Origin: CAJCJE01 sp036494465
Lineage (GTDB): Bacteria; Actinomycetota; Actinomycetes; Mycobacteriales; Pseudonocardiaceae
NCBI GenBank assembly: GCA_036494465.1
Contig: DASXOJ010000008.1
Span: 33,082-97,081 of the forward strand
DNA: 64,000 nt
Direction: 5' to 3'
Shown here: one piece after another, positions 25,644-34,154 of the stretch
Numbering within the stretch: position 1 is the first letter of the stretch
Layout of the letters: each line of letters begins with the position of its first letter
The notes under the pieces: model-generated
Database searches by the model: none
The model's input: the letters and a program-made list of their open reading frames with translations, nothing else
What the model was told of the DNA's origin: nothing
Program-made: the position numbers and the translations under genes

Positions 25644-26915
25644 TCATCGATACAACAGGAACGGTTCCCGCTCGGTCCGGAACTTCGCCAGCTCGCCCTG
25701 CCAGGCGCCGACGATGTCCTCCGTGGACGCTCCGGCGTCGTCCATGGTGCGCAGGCGGTCGGATCCGGAGAGGTTGTCGACGTAGTTGTTGGAGGTCCAA
25801 CCGAAGATCGACGGGTAGAGCTTCTTCGCGGTGACGATCATGGCGACCGCGGTGCGGATCGCGTCGATCTTGCGCGAATCGGTGATGTGCACCTGTACGC
25901 CACCGCAGGTCTGGTTGACGAACTTGTCGAAGGTGGGCACGTAGTAGTTCTCCCGGAACTCGACTCCGGGCAGGTTCATGGTGTTGAGCGTTTCCGCCCA
26001 GTGCCAGTCGATGTTCGGTGCGCCGACCATCTCGAACGGCCGGCAGGTGCCGCGCCCCTCGGACATCACGGTGCCTTCGAACAGGCAGGTGCCCGGGTAG
26101 ATCAGCGCGGTGTCGCCGGTCGGCATGTTCGGGCTGGGCAGCACCCAGGGCAGGTTCGTGTCGGAGAACAGGTCGTTGCGGTGCCAGCCGCGCACCGGCA
26201 CGATCTCCAGGCTGGACAACCGTTTTCCGCCGGTGTCGCCGGGCAGGAACAGGGCGTTGAACAGCGTCGCCAACTCGCCAGCGGTCATGCCGGGCTGTTG
26301 CACGATCGGCTTCAGGCCGACCAGCGTGGCGTAGGCCGGGTCGAGTTGGGGGCCGAACGCCTGACCGCCGATCGGGCACGGCCGGTCCAGCACCATGAAC
26401 GACGCGCCGGTCAGCACGGCGGCCTGCATGGCCAGGTACATGGTCCAGGTATAGGTGTAGAACCGGGCGCCCGCACCGGCGATGTCGAACACCACCGTGT
26501 CCACGCCGGCCTTGGTGTACATCCCGGCGAGGTCCTCGGCGGAGGCGTTGTAGGCGTCGTAGACCGGGATCCCGGTGCGCGGATCGGTGTAGTTGCCCTC
26601 CGAGCCACCCGCCTGTGACGTGCCCCGGAAGCCGTGTTCCGGGCCGAACGCGGCGAGTGGCTTGCTGCCTGCCGCGACCATCGAGTCCACGATGTGGGTC
26701 AGGTCGCGCAGCACGCCCGTCGGGTTGGACAGCACCCCGACCTTGCGACCGGCCAGCTTTTTCCAGCCGTCGGCAGCGAGGACGTCCGCGCCGGGTAAGA
26801 CGCCGGGCCGGGGCGCGGCCGGGTCGGCGTCCGCGACACCCGCGTCCGCGACCGCGAGCGCCGGGGCGGCCAGAGCTGATGCGGCGAGGAAGCCACGCCG
26901 GCTGATCGGTGACAT
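25644..26915 (-). CDS. namZ: Exo-beta-N-acetylmuramidase NamZ-like protein (DUF1343, GH171)
   Basis: A 423-residue DUF1343 protein with a twin-arginine signal (SRRGFLAASALAAPALA). Family blocks are GRKVGVLSNPTGVLRD, PLAAFGPEHGFRG and FDIAGAGARFYTYTWTM. The Bacillus NamZ member cleaves terminal MurNAc from peptidoglycan fragments. The ATG at 26915 is preferred to the upstream GTG because GGGAG lies just before it. It precedes the serine hydrolase by about 40 bases and probably shares its transcript. No GlcNAcase or MurNAc transporter is seen in the window. Confidence 0.85.
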   Translation of the reverse strand: MSPISRRGFLAASALAAPALAVADAGVADADPAAPRPGVLPGADVLAADGWKKLAGRKVGVLSNPTGVLRDLTHIVDSMVAAGSKPLAAFGPEHGFRGTSQAGGSEGNYTDPRTGIPVYDAYNASAEDLAGMYTKAGVDTVVFDIAGAGARFYTYTWTMYLAMQAAVLTGASFMVLDRPCPIGGQAFGPQLDPAYATLVGLKPIVQQPGMTAGELATLFNALFLPGDTGGKRLSSLEIVPVRGWHRNDLFSDTNLPWVLPSPNMPTGDTALIYPGTCLFEGTVMSEGRGTCRPFEMVGAPNIDWHWAETLNTMNLPGVEFRENYYVPTFDKFVNQTCGGVQVHITDSRKIDAIRTAVAMIVTAKKLYPSIFGWTSNNYVDNLSGSDRLRTMDDAGASTEDIVGAWQGELAKFRTEREPFLLYR

Positions 26916-27050
26916 GCCCACTCCCGCGCGATGCGAATTGGTAATTCATTCCCACAGTCGGCCCAGGATTGGGAAGTTACTCACATCACGGTAGGCAGGT
27001 CAACCGCCCAACGGCGGCTTGTTGCGGTTGCGGCACACTCCGGACATGCT

Positions 27051-27083
27051 GCGGCGCCCGTCGGTCAGACCAACGGGCGCCGC
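27051..27083. terminator. 11-bp perfect hairpin, orphan
   Basis: GCGGCGCCCGT (27051-27061) and ACGGGCGCCGC (27073-27083) enclose an 11-base loop. No gene ends here on either strand, so it may mark the end of an unannotated transcript or of a lost gene. Confidence 0.4.
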
Positions 27084-27501
27084 CCACAGCGCGGACGTTC
27101 CGGGTTACCAAGCTGCAACGATGTCGTATGGCTGGGGTCTCGGCGTCCGGCGTCCCGATACGCAGTCCCTCAACGACAAGCCTCCCGCGGCGTGCTGCGC
27201 GTGGGTGCCTGGTGTCCGCGCACGGAGCTCTGTCGGGGTGGGCCCGGCTCCTCTTCGCTGAGCCCCTGGCCGACCTGAAGTCCGCACGTCCTTTGTACCT
27301 CTGTGACCTGCGCTACTACAAGAGCTCGGTCGGGTGCACCGGTCAAGCAACCAACGGTGACCAAACCCGCTGGTAACCAGCGATGTAGCGGCTCCGGGGC
27401 GGTTGCCGGTACCGCCGCTCGGGGTGGTCGTGTCACCCACATCGATGGGGGCGTCGCGGTCCGGTCAACGCCACGTGAGCCAATCCACAGTTGCCCAAGA
27501 G

Positions 27502-27533
27502 TCTTACTGGCTGTACTATTTCAATCAGTAAGA
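27502..27533. promoter_or_regulatory. Inverted repeat upstream of the LiaF-like gene
   Basis: TCTTACTG (27502-27509) and CAGTAAGA (27526-27533) are perfect 8-base arms spaced 16 bases, about 65 bases before the next ATG, in a locally AT-rich stretch. Likely a repressor site; the cognate regulator is not evident. Confidence 0.4.
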
Positions 27534-27596
27534 TAAGTTGCAAGGAAGTGACTTAACCCGCGAGGCTGTTGCCCGATTCCACGGAGGAACACAGAG

Positions 27597-28088
27597 ATGA
27601 ACGCCACGCCTGACAACACCCAGCTCAACGCCACCACCGAAGCCACCACCGAGCGCATCCGCGCCGACTACGAACACGTCCGCAAGCTCGGTCACTGGAC
27701 CGAGGCCCGCGCCTTCGAGGTCCGCTCCCGCCGCGGCCACGTCGTCATGGACCTGCGCTCCCCGCAGATCCCCGCCGGCGACATCGACATCAACCTCGAC
27801 CTCGACCACGCCATGGTGAAGCTGCTGCTGCCCGCCGACGCCGCCATCGACGAGGACGTGCGCTGGACCGGCCGGGGCCGCGTCAAGGACAACCAGGCTC
27901 CGACCAAGGGGCAGCCGGGCCGGACCGTCCGGCTCACCGGCGAGATCCGGCACGGCGAGATCCGGGTCCACCGCGACGGTGTCGCGATCCTGTCCGCGAT
28001 GTTCACCAAGGAGTACCTGCGCGACGCGCAGGCCGCCCGCCGCGAGGGCCGCTACCCGACCCTGGACGACCCGGCTCGCGAGGTCTGA
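27597..28088 (+). CDS. Conserved LiaF/DUF4097-like protein
   Basis: A 163-residue soluble protein. After a polar N-terminus it has TERIRADYEHVRKLGHWTEA, then repeated beta-strand segments (HVVMDLRSPQIPAGDIDINLDL, split around residue 60, and GEIRHGEIRVHRDGVAIL) like the C-terminal beta-helix of LiaF-type and DUF4097 proteins. No membrane helix is present. The ATG follows a good GGAGG box. I recall close relatives in Pseudonocardiaceae but no established function. Confidence 0.65.
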   Translation: MNATPDNTQLNATTEATTERIRADYEHVRKLGHWTEARAFEVRSRRGHVVMDLRSPQIPAGDIDINLDLDHAMVKLLLPADAAIDEDVRWTGRGRVKDNQAPTKGQPGRTVRLTGEIRHGEIRVHRDGVAILSAMFTKEYLRDAQAARREGRYPTLDDPAREV

Positions 28089-28291
28089 GCCGCACGCCTG
28101 TTCGTTGGCGGGTTTGCCGATATGCGCCATTCGAGTGGCTGCCTTCGGTGAACCCGCGCGGTGTGTGCCGTCGCACGCCCGAGGATTTTCCGGCGCCGCG
28201 TGCCTGTTCAACCGCTGATCCACGAGCACGACCAAGACTCGCTGCGATGTCTATTCGGCAGAGGCGCATGCGTCACCGGGCGTCGGGGGGA

Positions 28292-28297
28292 TACAGT
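28292..28297 (+). promoter_or_regulatory. -10 element of the 6C RNA
   Basis: TACAGT lies about seven bases before the expected start of the 6C RNA. No clear -35 hexamer is visible. Confidence 0.55.
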
Positions 28298-28303
28298 AGA
28301 GAC

Positions 28304-28390
28304 GTTCGGCATCGCCGGACTGGTTCAGTCCGACCCCCCGGGACTGAACCTATGACGACCCCCGTCCCTCCCCCCTGACGGGGGTCGTCC
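28304..28390 (+). ncRNA. 6C RNA, two C-rich-loop hairpins
   Basis: Two perfect hairpins stand side by side. The first, GGTTCAGTCC/GGACTGAACC (28322-28331 and 28341-28350), has a loop with six consecutive C. The second, GACGACCCCCGTC/GACGGGGGTCGTC (28354-28366 and 28377-28389), also has six C in a row in its loop. Two stems with C6 loops define the actinobacterial 6C small RNA (B11 in M. tuberculosis, encoded beside the ssd homologue Rv3660c). The next gene here is also ssd. The exact 5' end is inferred from the -10 box. Confidence 0.88.
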
Positions 28391-28536
28391 CATGTCCGGA
28401 GTTCGGTAGCGTGCCGATCGCGTCGCGAAAACCCAGTACTACCAGTCTGAAAATCCGTCGTACCCAATTTCGGCTGGTTCGTTCCGCTCATCTGCGGCTC
28501 ATATGCGTGGAAGGTAATTAGTCCCCGCCCCCACTC

Positions 28537-28554
28537 TGTCAGGACCACCTGACA
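28537..28554. repeat. TGTCAGG-CCTGACA palindrome upstream of ssd
   Basis: Perfect 7-base arms with a four-base centre, about 170 bases before the ssd start. Possible operator. Between the 6C RNA and ssd no gene is seen. Confidence 0.4.
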
Positions 28555-28723
28555 ATTTCGCTGTTGTTCTTTACGCGGGCTCTTGAGTTGTCCACATCTG
28601 CGGTGCCCATCCACAAGTTGATCACTGGTCGTTGTCGGCGTTGCGCATTCACGGAACGGTTGTGCGCAACGAACCGGCGATCGAAGGGCGACCGCCGATC
28701 AACGAAAAGGGTTGGGGTGCAAC

Positions 28724-29812
28724 GTGGACACGGACATGCCACTCGTGATGTGCGGCGAGGAGCTGTTGCTCGACGAACTGCTGCGCCTGGCCGCGGCGGT
28801 CGGTTGCGATCTGCAGCGGGTGCCGGATGTCGCCGCCGCGCGAAGAGCCTGGGCCACCGCGCCCCTGGTGATACTCGACGAATCCGGTGCGCGTTCCTGT
28901 GTCGACGCGGATTTCCAACGCAGAGATCACGTGTTGATCGTCTGCGGCCAGGATCCGCCACCCGACGGACTGTGGCCCATCGCGGTGCGGCTCGGCGCGA
29001 TCGACGTCGTCGCCCTGCCCACCAGATCAGCGATCGTCGCTGAGGCGCTCGCCGACGCCGTCGACGAACCATCGCCCGTCGAGGGCCGGATCATCGCGGT
29101 ACTCGGCGGGCGAGGGGGAGCGGGCGCGTCGGTGTTCTCCGCCGCCATCGCCATGGCCGCGCTTCGCCGTGGCAGCAACGCACTGCTCGTCGACTGCGAT
29201 CCGCTCGGCGGCGGAATCGACCTCGTGCTCGGCGCCGAAGCAGAAGTCGGCCTGCGCTGGCCGGAACTGCGGTTGCGCGGCGGCCGGGTACCGGTGTCCT
29301 CACTGCGTTCCGCGCTACCCGGCCGAATCAGGGGCGACGCCCGCCTCACCATGGTCTCCTGTGATCGCGAAGGGCCCGGCCCCGAACCCGAAGCCCTCGC
29401 CGCGGTGCTCCAGGCCGGTCGGCGCGCCGGAGAAACCGTGATCTGCGATCTGCCACGCAGCACATCCGAGGTCGCGCTGCTCGCTCTCGACCGAGCGGAC
29501 CTCACCGTGCTCGTGGTGCCTGCCGAAGTCCGCGCGGCGGCATCGGCCCGGCGCATGGCGGACTGGATGACGGATCGCGGCATCCGCGCCGAAACCGTGG
29601 TGCGCGGACCGTCACCGGGCGGCCTGAGCCCGGGTGACGTCGCCAACGCGATCGGTCTGCCGCTGATCGCGTCCATGCGCTCGGAGCCCAAGCTCGCCAA
29701 CACTCTGGAGCGCGGCGTGCTCTGGCATCGCGCCACCGGCCCGCTCGCCGCAGCGGCCACCACAGTGCTCGACATGGTCGGCGCCCGCTTCTCCCAGGTG
29801 GTGCCGTCATGA
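28724..29812 (+). CDS. ssd: Septum site-determining protein Ssd (CpaE/MinD-like)
   Basis: A protein of about 362 residues with an N-terminal response-regulator-like region and a C-terminal P-loop ATPase of the MinD/CpaE type. The Walker A is the deviant LGGRGGAGASVFS (near residue 122) and is followed by LLVDCDPLGGGIDLVLG. Ssd homologues head tad pilus loci in actinobacteria and affect septum placement. Its stop overlaps the tadA ATG. Starts at TTG 28712 or ATG 28736 are also possible. Confidence 0.87.
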   Translation: MDTDMPLVMCGEELLLDELLRLAAAVGCDLQRVPDVAAARRAWATAPLVILDESGARSCVDADFQRRDHVLIVCGQDPPPDGLWPIAVRLGAIDVVALPTRSAIVAEALADAVDEPSPVEGRIIAVLGGRGGAGASVFSAAIAMAALRRGSNALLVDCDPLGGGIDLVLGAEAEVGLRWPELRLRGGRVPVSSLRSALPGRIRGDARLTMVSCDREGPGPEPEALAAVLQAGRRAGETVICDLPRSTSEVALLALDRADLTVLVVPAEVRAAASARRMADWMTDRGIRAETVVRGPSPGGLSPGDVANAIGLPLIASMRSEPKLANTLERGVLWHRATGPLAAAATTVLDMVGARFSQVVPS

Positions 29813-31431
29813 CCGCGACCAGGGACGTGCTGATCGACCGCGTCCGCCAACGTCTCGCCGCAGGCGGCACGGACATCACCGCCGCGCTCGTCGCCGACGC
29901 GATCCGCGCGGAAGCGGGCGGCGTGCTCGGCGATGTCGACCTGCTCGACGCGCTTCGCCTGCTACACCAGGAATTCCTGGGCGCCAGCATCCTCGAACCG
30001 CTGCTGCGCGACCCGGACACCACCGACGTCCTGGTCAACGGTCCCGGCGAGGTCTGGGTGGACGGCGCCGCCGGACTGCGGCGAACCGACCTCGCCTTCC
30101 CCGACGAGGAAGCGGTCCGCCGCCTGGCGGGCAGGCTCGCCGTGGTGGCGGGCAGGCGCCTCGACGACGCCCAGCCACACGTCGACGCCTGGCTACCCGG
30201 CAGCGGCGCGGACGGCCGGATCCGGCTGCACGCCATCCTTCCGCCGCTCGCCCCGGACGGCACCTGCCTATCGCTACGCGTGCTCCGCCCGGCCCGGCAC
30301 GACCTCGCCGAACTCGGCAGGCTGGGCACCTTCCCGCCGCAAGCGGCCGAACTGCTCGCCGAGATCGTCCGTGCCCGGTTGGCGTTCCTGGTCACCGGCG
30401 GCACCGGCACCGGCAAGACCACGCTGCTCGCCGCGCTGCTCGGCCAGGTCCCGGACACGGAACGGATCGTGTGCGTCGAGGACGCGGGCGAGCTGCAACC
30501 CCGCCACCCGCAGGTCGTCCGTTTGGTGGCGCGCCCGCCGAACATCGAGGGCGTCGGCGAGGTGACGGTTCGGGACCTGGTGCGCCAAGCCCTGCGCATG
30601 CGCCCGGATCGATTGGTGGTCGGCGAGGTTCGCGGCGCCGAAGTCTGCGAACTACTCGCCGCCCTGAACACCGGCCACGACGGAGGCGCGGGCACGCTGC
30701 ACGCAAACTCCCCGGCAGAAGTCCCAGCCCGCCTGGAAGCCCTGGCCGCGCTGGGCGGCCTGTCCCGCCCAGCCCTGCACAGCCAGGCAGCCGCCGCCCT
30801 GCGAGTGATCCTGCACGTCTGCCGCGAGCCCGGCGGAACGCGAAAGCTGGCCGAGATCGGCGTGGTTCTCCGCACCGCCAACGGAATCCAGGTCATCCCG
30901 GCCTGGACCCCCACCGGCCGCCAACCCGGCTGGACCCACCTGACCGACCTTCTCCCCAACGCCACTTTCTCCCGCCGCGCGGGACACACCCCGCACAACA
31001 CCTGCACCACCACGCCCACCCCCAGCGTCCACCCCGCCGCCCCAACCCCAACCCAAACCCCGGCCCAAACATCAGGCCCATCGCAGCCCCCAGCCTCAAC
31101 CCCCGCGCCAGCCCCAACCCCCGCGCCAACCCCAGTCCCGATCGCACCGTCAGCGCCAAAACCACCCCCGGTCGCAGCGCCGCCAGCGGTGTCGCCGACC
31201 CCAAACCCCTCCACCACAACCGCACCGAATCCACCGCGATCCGTCCCATCGCAGCCGAGCCCATCGCCGACCGGCACCGCCTCGACAACAGTCCGCGCCT
31301 CGACAACAGTCGGCGCCTCAACTGCAGTCCGCGCGCCAACTGCAATCAGTGCCCCGGCAACGAGTCCGCCCGCCACCACCTCATCCCCGCCGGGCGGCGC
31401 GTCATCCCCACCAGTTGGTGCGCCATGTTGA
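29809..31431 (+). CDS. tadA: TadA/CpaF-type secretion ATPase with long Pro/Thr tail
   Basis: A 540-residue protein. Residues 1-385 are a complete TadA ATPase: DVLVNGPGEVWVDG, Walker A GGTGTGKTTL near residue 196, the EDAGELQPRHPQVV Asp box and the Walker B/His box DRLVVGEVRGAEV and GGAGTLHANSP. It powers assembly of Flp/tad pili at the membrane. The last about 150 residues are low-complexity Pro, Thr, Ala and Ser, which is unusual for this family. It overlaps ssd and tadB. Confidence 0.92.
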   Translation: MTATRDVLIDRVRQRLAAGGTDITAALVADAIRAEAGGVLGDVDLLDALRLLHQEFLGASILEPLLRDPDTTDVLVNGPGEVWVDGAAGLRRTDLAFPDEEAVRRLAGRLAVVAGRRLDDAQPHVDAWLPGSGADGRIRLHAILPPLAPDGTCLSLRVLRPARHDLAELGRLGTFPPQAAELLAEIVRARLAFLVTGGTGTGKTTLLAALLGQVPDTERIVCVEDAGELQPRHPQVVRLVARPPNIEGVGEVTVRDLVRQALRMRPDRLVVGEVRGAEVCELLAALNTGHDGGAGTLHANSPAEVPARLEALAALGGLSRPALHSQAAAALRVILHVCREPGGTRKLAEIGVVLRTANGIQVIPAWTPTGRQPGWTHLTDLLPNATFSRRAGHTPHNTCTTTPTPSVHPAAPTPTQTPAQTSGPSQPPASTPAPAPTPAPTPVPIAPSAPKPPPVAAPPAVSPTPNPSTTTAPNPPRSVPSQPSPSPTGTASTTVRASTTVGASTAVRAPTAISAPATSPPATTSSPPGGASSPPVGAPC

Positions 31432-32237
31432 GCCTCGCGATCTTGGCCCTCGCCGCCGCGATTGTCTGCTGGCCGGTGCGGAGCGGTGTCGCACGGCTGC
31501 GGGCCATGGGTCTACTGCCGCCGTCGCGGTTGCCTCGGTGGCGCATCACCCGACCAGGCCCGGTCGTCGGTATCGCGGTGTTCGGCATCGCCGCGCTGGT
31601 GGTCTGCGGTGTTGGCGTGGCCGTCGCCGTGGTGGCGGCGGGCGCGACCGGCCTTCGTCGTTGGCGGACCCGCGACGAACTGCGTGGCAGGCTCGCCGCG
31701 ACGGAAGGCATGGCGCAGGCGCTCAGCGGGCTGGTCGCCGAACTGAATGCGGGCGCCAACGCCGCGGCTGCGGCGACGGCGGTGGCCGAGGATGCCGATC
31801 CGGAATCGGCAGCGGTGCTGGTCGCGGTGGCCGGTGCGGTTCGGCTGGGCGGCGATGTGGATCGGGCGGTGCGGCAGTGCTCGACAAGCGCGCCGCACCT
31901 GACCGGGCTGCTCCAGCCGTTGGCCGCCGCGCTCACCCTCGCGCGTCGGCACGGCCTGCCCACCGCCGAAGTGCTCGACGCGGTGCGCAAGGACGTGGAA
32001 GGCAGGCTCCGGTTCAGCAGGCAGGTCCACGCCAGGATGGCGGGCCCGCGCGCCAGCGGCACGGTGCTCGCCGCGTTGCCGGTCGTCGGCATCGGTCTCG
32101 GCCAACTGATGGGCGCCGCGCCATTGGGCGTCCTGCTGAACACCGGCATCGGCCAGGGACTGCTCGCGATCGGCACCGTGCTCGCCTGCGCTGGCGTGCT
32201 GTGGATCGGCAAGCTCACCGCGCAGGCGACCACCTGA
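31425..32237 (+). CDS. tadB: TadB-type membrane protein of the pilus platform
   Basis: A protein of about 270 residues starting MLSLAILALAAAIVCWPV, with N- and C-terminal membrane helices around a T2SSF domain (AQALSGLVAELNAGANAAAA, LARRHGLPTAEVLDAVRKD). TadB and TadC form the inner-membrane platform for the TadA ATPase. It overlaps the tadA end by seven bases. Frames extending far upstream lie inside tadA and are not used. Confidence 0.87.
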   Translation: MLSLAILALAAAIVCWPVRSGVARLRAMGLLPPSRLPRWRITRPGPVVGIAVFGIAALVVCGVGVAVAVVAAGATGLRRWRTRDELRGRLAATEGMAQALSGLVAELNAGANAAAAATAVAEDADPESAAVLVAVAGAVRLGGDVDRAVRQCSTSAPHLTGLLQPLAAALTLARRHGLPTAEVLDAVRKDVEGRLRFSRQVHARMAGPRASGTVLAALPVVGIGLGQLMGAAPLGVLLNTGIGQGLLAIGTVLACAGVLWIGKLTAQATT

Positions 32238-32275
32238 GTCCACTGTGGACGAAACGAAATCGGAACGGAGGCGAC

Positions 32276-33013
32276 ATGAACAGCCATGCGCTCGCGGCCC
32301 TACTGGTCGCCGCCGCGCTGCTGACCGTGCCCGGTCGCGGCAACGCGCGGCGCAGGCTCGCCGCCCTCATCGCGCCGCGCAGGCAACGACGGGTCTGGCT
32401 CGGCGAGGCGACGCGGCCAGCGATCGTCGGTGTCTCGGTTGGCGCACTGCCGATGATCGCGGCGGGTTGGCCGTCCGGTGTGCTGTTCGGACCGTTGTTC
32501 GGTATAGCCGCGTTTGTTGGCTGCCAACGTTTTCTGCGCCGCCGAGCGCGGCGGCGGGCCGCAGGCCCGGCTGATCCGCTGCTGTTGGCGAGCAGTTGGG
32601 ATCTGCTTGCCGCGTGCCTGCGGGGCGGCTTACCCGTGCCGAGCGCGGTCGCGGCCATCGCCGCCGAGGTGCCCGGTGACGCGGGGCCCGCGCTGCGGCA
32701 GACCGCGGAGCTGATCGCGCTCGGCGCCGATCCGGTGCAGGCGTGGGCGCCCGCGCTCAAGCATCCGGCGACCGCGCGACTGGCCAGGGGTGCGCGCCGC
32801 ACCGCGCGGTCCGGTGCCGCGCTGGCCGGTGTCGCCGAGAGCCTGGCCAACGAGGTCAGGGCCGGTGCCGACGACCTGGCCGAGGCGCGGGCCCAACGGG
32901 CGGCGGTCGCGGTCACCGGGCCACTCGGCCTGTGCTTCCTGCCCGCGTTCATCTGCATCGGGGTGGTCCCGGTGGTGATCGGTCTCGCCACCCGGCTGAT
33001 CCCGACGCTCTGA
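32276..33013 (+). CDS. tadC: TadC-type membrane protein of the pilus platform
   Basis: A 245-residue partner of TadB with a T2SSF domain (LLLASSWDLLAACLRGGLPV, TARSGAALAGVAESLANEV) and hydrophobic helices at both ends (LGLCFLPAFICIGVVPVVIG). A strong GGAACGGAGG box precedes the ATG. Confidence 0.87.
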   Translation: MNSHALAALLVAAALLTVPGRGNARRRLAALIAPRRQRRVWLGEATRPAIVGVSVGALPMIAAGWPSGVLFGPLFGIAAFVGCQRFLRRRARRRAAGPADPLLLASSWDLLAACLRGGLPVPSAVAAIAAEVPGDAGPALRQTAELIALGADPVQAWAPALKHPATARLARGARRTARSGAALAGVAESLANEVRAGADDLAEARAQRAAVAVTGPLGLCFLPAFICIGVVPVVIGLATRLIPTL

Positions 33014-33073
33014 CAGACCGTCCACAACGGACGTCCGCGACCGACGCGGAGAAGAGAGAAAGGAGAACGAAAC

Positions 33074-33262
33074 ATGAGGTTGCCCATCGGCGGATTTCTC
33101 GTGGGGCTCGACGCCGACGACGGCATGAGCACGGCGGAATACGCGATCGGCACGATCGCCGCGGCCGCGTTCGCGGCAGTGCTCTATGCCGTTGTTACCG
33201 GCGACTCGGTGGTCACCGCGCTCGGTGCTCTGGTGCAGCGTGCCCTCACGGCGGGCTTCTGA
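33074..33262 (+). CDS. DUF4244 Flp-pilin-like small protein
   Basis: A 62-residue protein with the pilin-like processing region GMSTAEYAIGTIAAAAFAAV and one hydrophobic helix. The Glu five residues into the helix (TAEYA) matches Flp pilins, so it is the probable major subunit of the tad pilus. A GGAG box is present. Its stop overlaps the TadE gene start. Confidence 0.88.
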   Translation: MRLPIGGFLVGLDADDGMSTAEYAIGTIAAAAFAAVLYAVVTGDSVVTALGALVQRALTAGF

Positions 33263-33657
33263 TGCGCCGGACCAGTCGGGCGCGACGTGGGCGGGATCCG
33301 GCCGATCGAGACCCAGCTGATCGAGGCATGGTCACGGTCGAGACCGCGATCTGTCTCGGCGGGGTGCTGATCGTCTTGGCACTGGTGCTCTCCGGGCTGA
33401 GCGCGTTGCTCGGTCAGATCCAGTGCACGGATGCCGCGCGGGAAGCCGCCCGACTGGTCGCCCGCGGCGAAACCGAACAGGCAAGGCAGGTGGCCGAGCA
33501 GATCGCACCGAGCGGTTCGACGGTGACGATCACCGTCACCGGCGACACCGTCGCGGTGACGGTCGCCGCGCGGCCGGTGGGCGACCTGCTGCCCGGCCTG
33601 ACCACTCACGCGCAGGCGTACGCCGTGCGGGAACCCCAATCGAAGGGAGACCAATGA
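33262..33657 (+). CDS. TadE-like minor pilin
   Basis: A 131-residue protein with a basic N-terminus, then DRGMVTVETAICLGGVLIVL, the TadE helix with the Glu characteristic of pseudopilins, and a small beta-rich C-terminal domain. It overlaps DUF4244 (TGATG) and the next gene (ATGA), so the pilin genes are translated as a unit. Confidence 0.85.
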   Translation: MRRTSRARRGRDPADRDPADRGMVTVETAICLGGVLIVLALVLSGLSALLGQIQCTDAAREAARLVARGETEQARQVAEQIAPSGSTVTITVTGDTVAVTVAARPVGDLLPGLTTHAQAYAVREPQSKGDQ

Positions 33658-34154
33658 TGTCCAGGGCCAGGACGAGCGGAACAGCGACGCCGACGAACGG
33701 TCAATGCCCAGGTGACCGAGGCGACGGTGACCGGCCAGGTGAACGGCGCGACGGTGAAGGGCCGCGTGATCGGGGCGACGGTGGACGGCCGGGTGAACCG
33801 GGCGACAGTGCAACGGATCGCGGCGCGGCGACGATCTGGGTGGTGGCGCTGATCGCAGCAGTACTGATGTTCGCGACCGGGATCCTCGCCATCGGCTCGG
33901 CCACCGTGACCCGGCACCGGGCGGCGGGTGCCGCCGATCTCGCGGCCCTGGCCGCGGCCGACTACGCGCCCGATGGCGAGCAGGCGGCGTGCGGCTGGGC
34001 TCGGTGGGTCACCGATCGGATGCGGGTGCGACTGGTCAGCTGTCACCTGGATGGCTGGAACGCGCTCATCCAGACCAGCGCCGACCCACCTGAACCCCTC
34101 GAACGGTTCGGTGCGGCGACCGCACATGCCAAGGCAGGCCCGGCGGACCATTGA
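33654..34154 (+). CDS. TadG-like (Rv3654c-type) protein with 9-residue tandem repeats
   Basis: A 166-residue protein. After about 15 residues comes a Gly/Asp/Arg-rich stretch of four 9-residue repeats, then GAATIWVVALIAAVLMFATG, a TadE/TadG-type membrane helix, and a short extracytoplasmic domain with cysteines. Family members are usually without the repeat. It ends the tad operon; a Flp-associated envelope role is inferred. Confidence 0.78.
   Translation: MMSRARTSGTATPTNGQCPGDRGDGDRPGERRDGEGPRDRGDGGRPGEPGDSATDRGAATIWVVALIAAVLMFATGILAIGSATVTRHRAAGAADLAALAAADYAPDGEQAACGWARWVTDRMRVRLVSCHLDGWNALIQTSADPPEPLERFGAATAHAKAGPADH
33699..33806 (+). repeat. Four tandem 27-bp repeats inside the TadG-like gene
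   Basis: Units start at 33699, 33726, 33753 and 33780. All keep the pattern GGT...CGGGGCGAC with substitutions, and each encodes nine residues ending in Asp. Because the unit is a multiple of three, copy number could change without breaking the frame. Confidence 0.85.

Larger units (their letters stand above)
26916..27596. other. 680-base region without a supported gene
   Basis: Open frames on both strands lack recognisable domains and steady codon bias. The region carries a strong hairpin at 27051-27083 and an inverted repeat at 27502-27533 near the promoter side of the next gene. Confidence 0.5.

Noticed and set aside
28304..28390. Tandem hairpins as a simple double terminator of the LiaF-like gene
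   Set aside because: Both loops carry runs of six C, a TACAGT -10 lies just upstream and ssd follows, which together fit 6C RNA better; it may still end transcription.
29502..31379. 625-codon minus-strand frame opposite tadA
   Set aside because: Antisense frame, Gly/Val/Ala and Arg/Ser-rich, no motif; tadA has all ATPase motifs on the plus strand.
33696..33806. Possible CRISPR-like array
   Set aside because: The four 27-bp units are adjacent with no spacers and lie in frame inside a gene, so they are a coding minisatellite. No CRISPR array or cas gene is present in the window.
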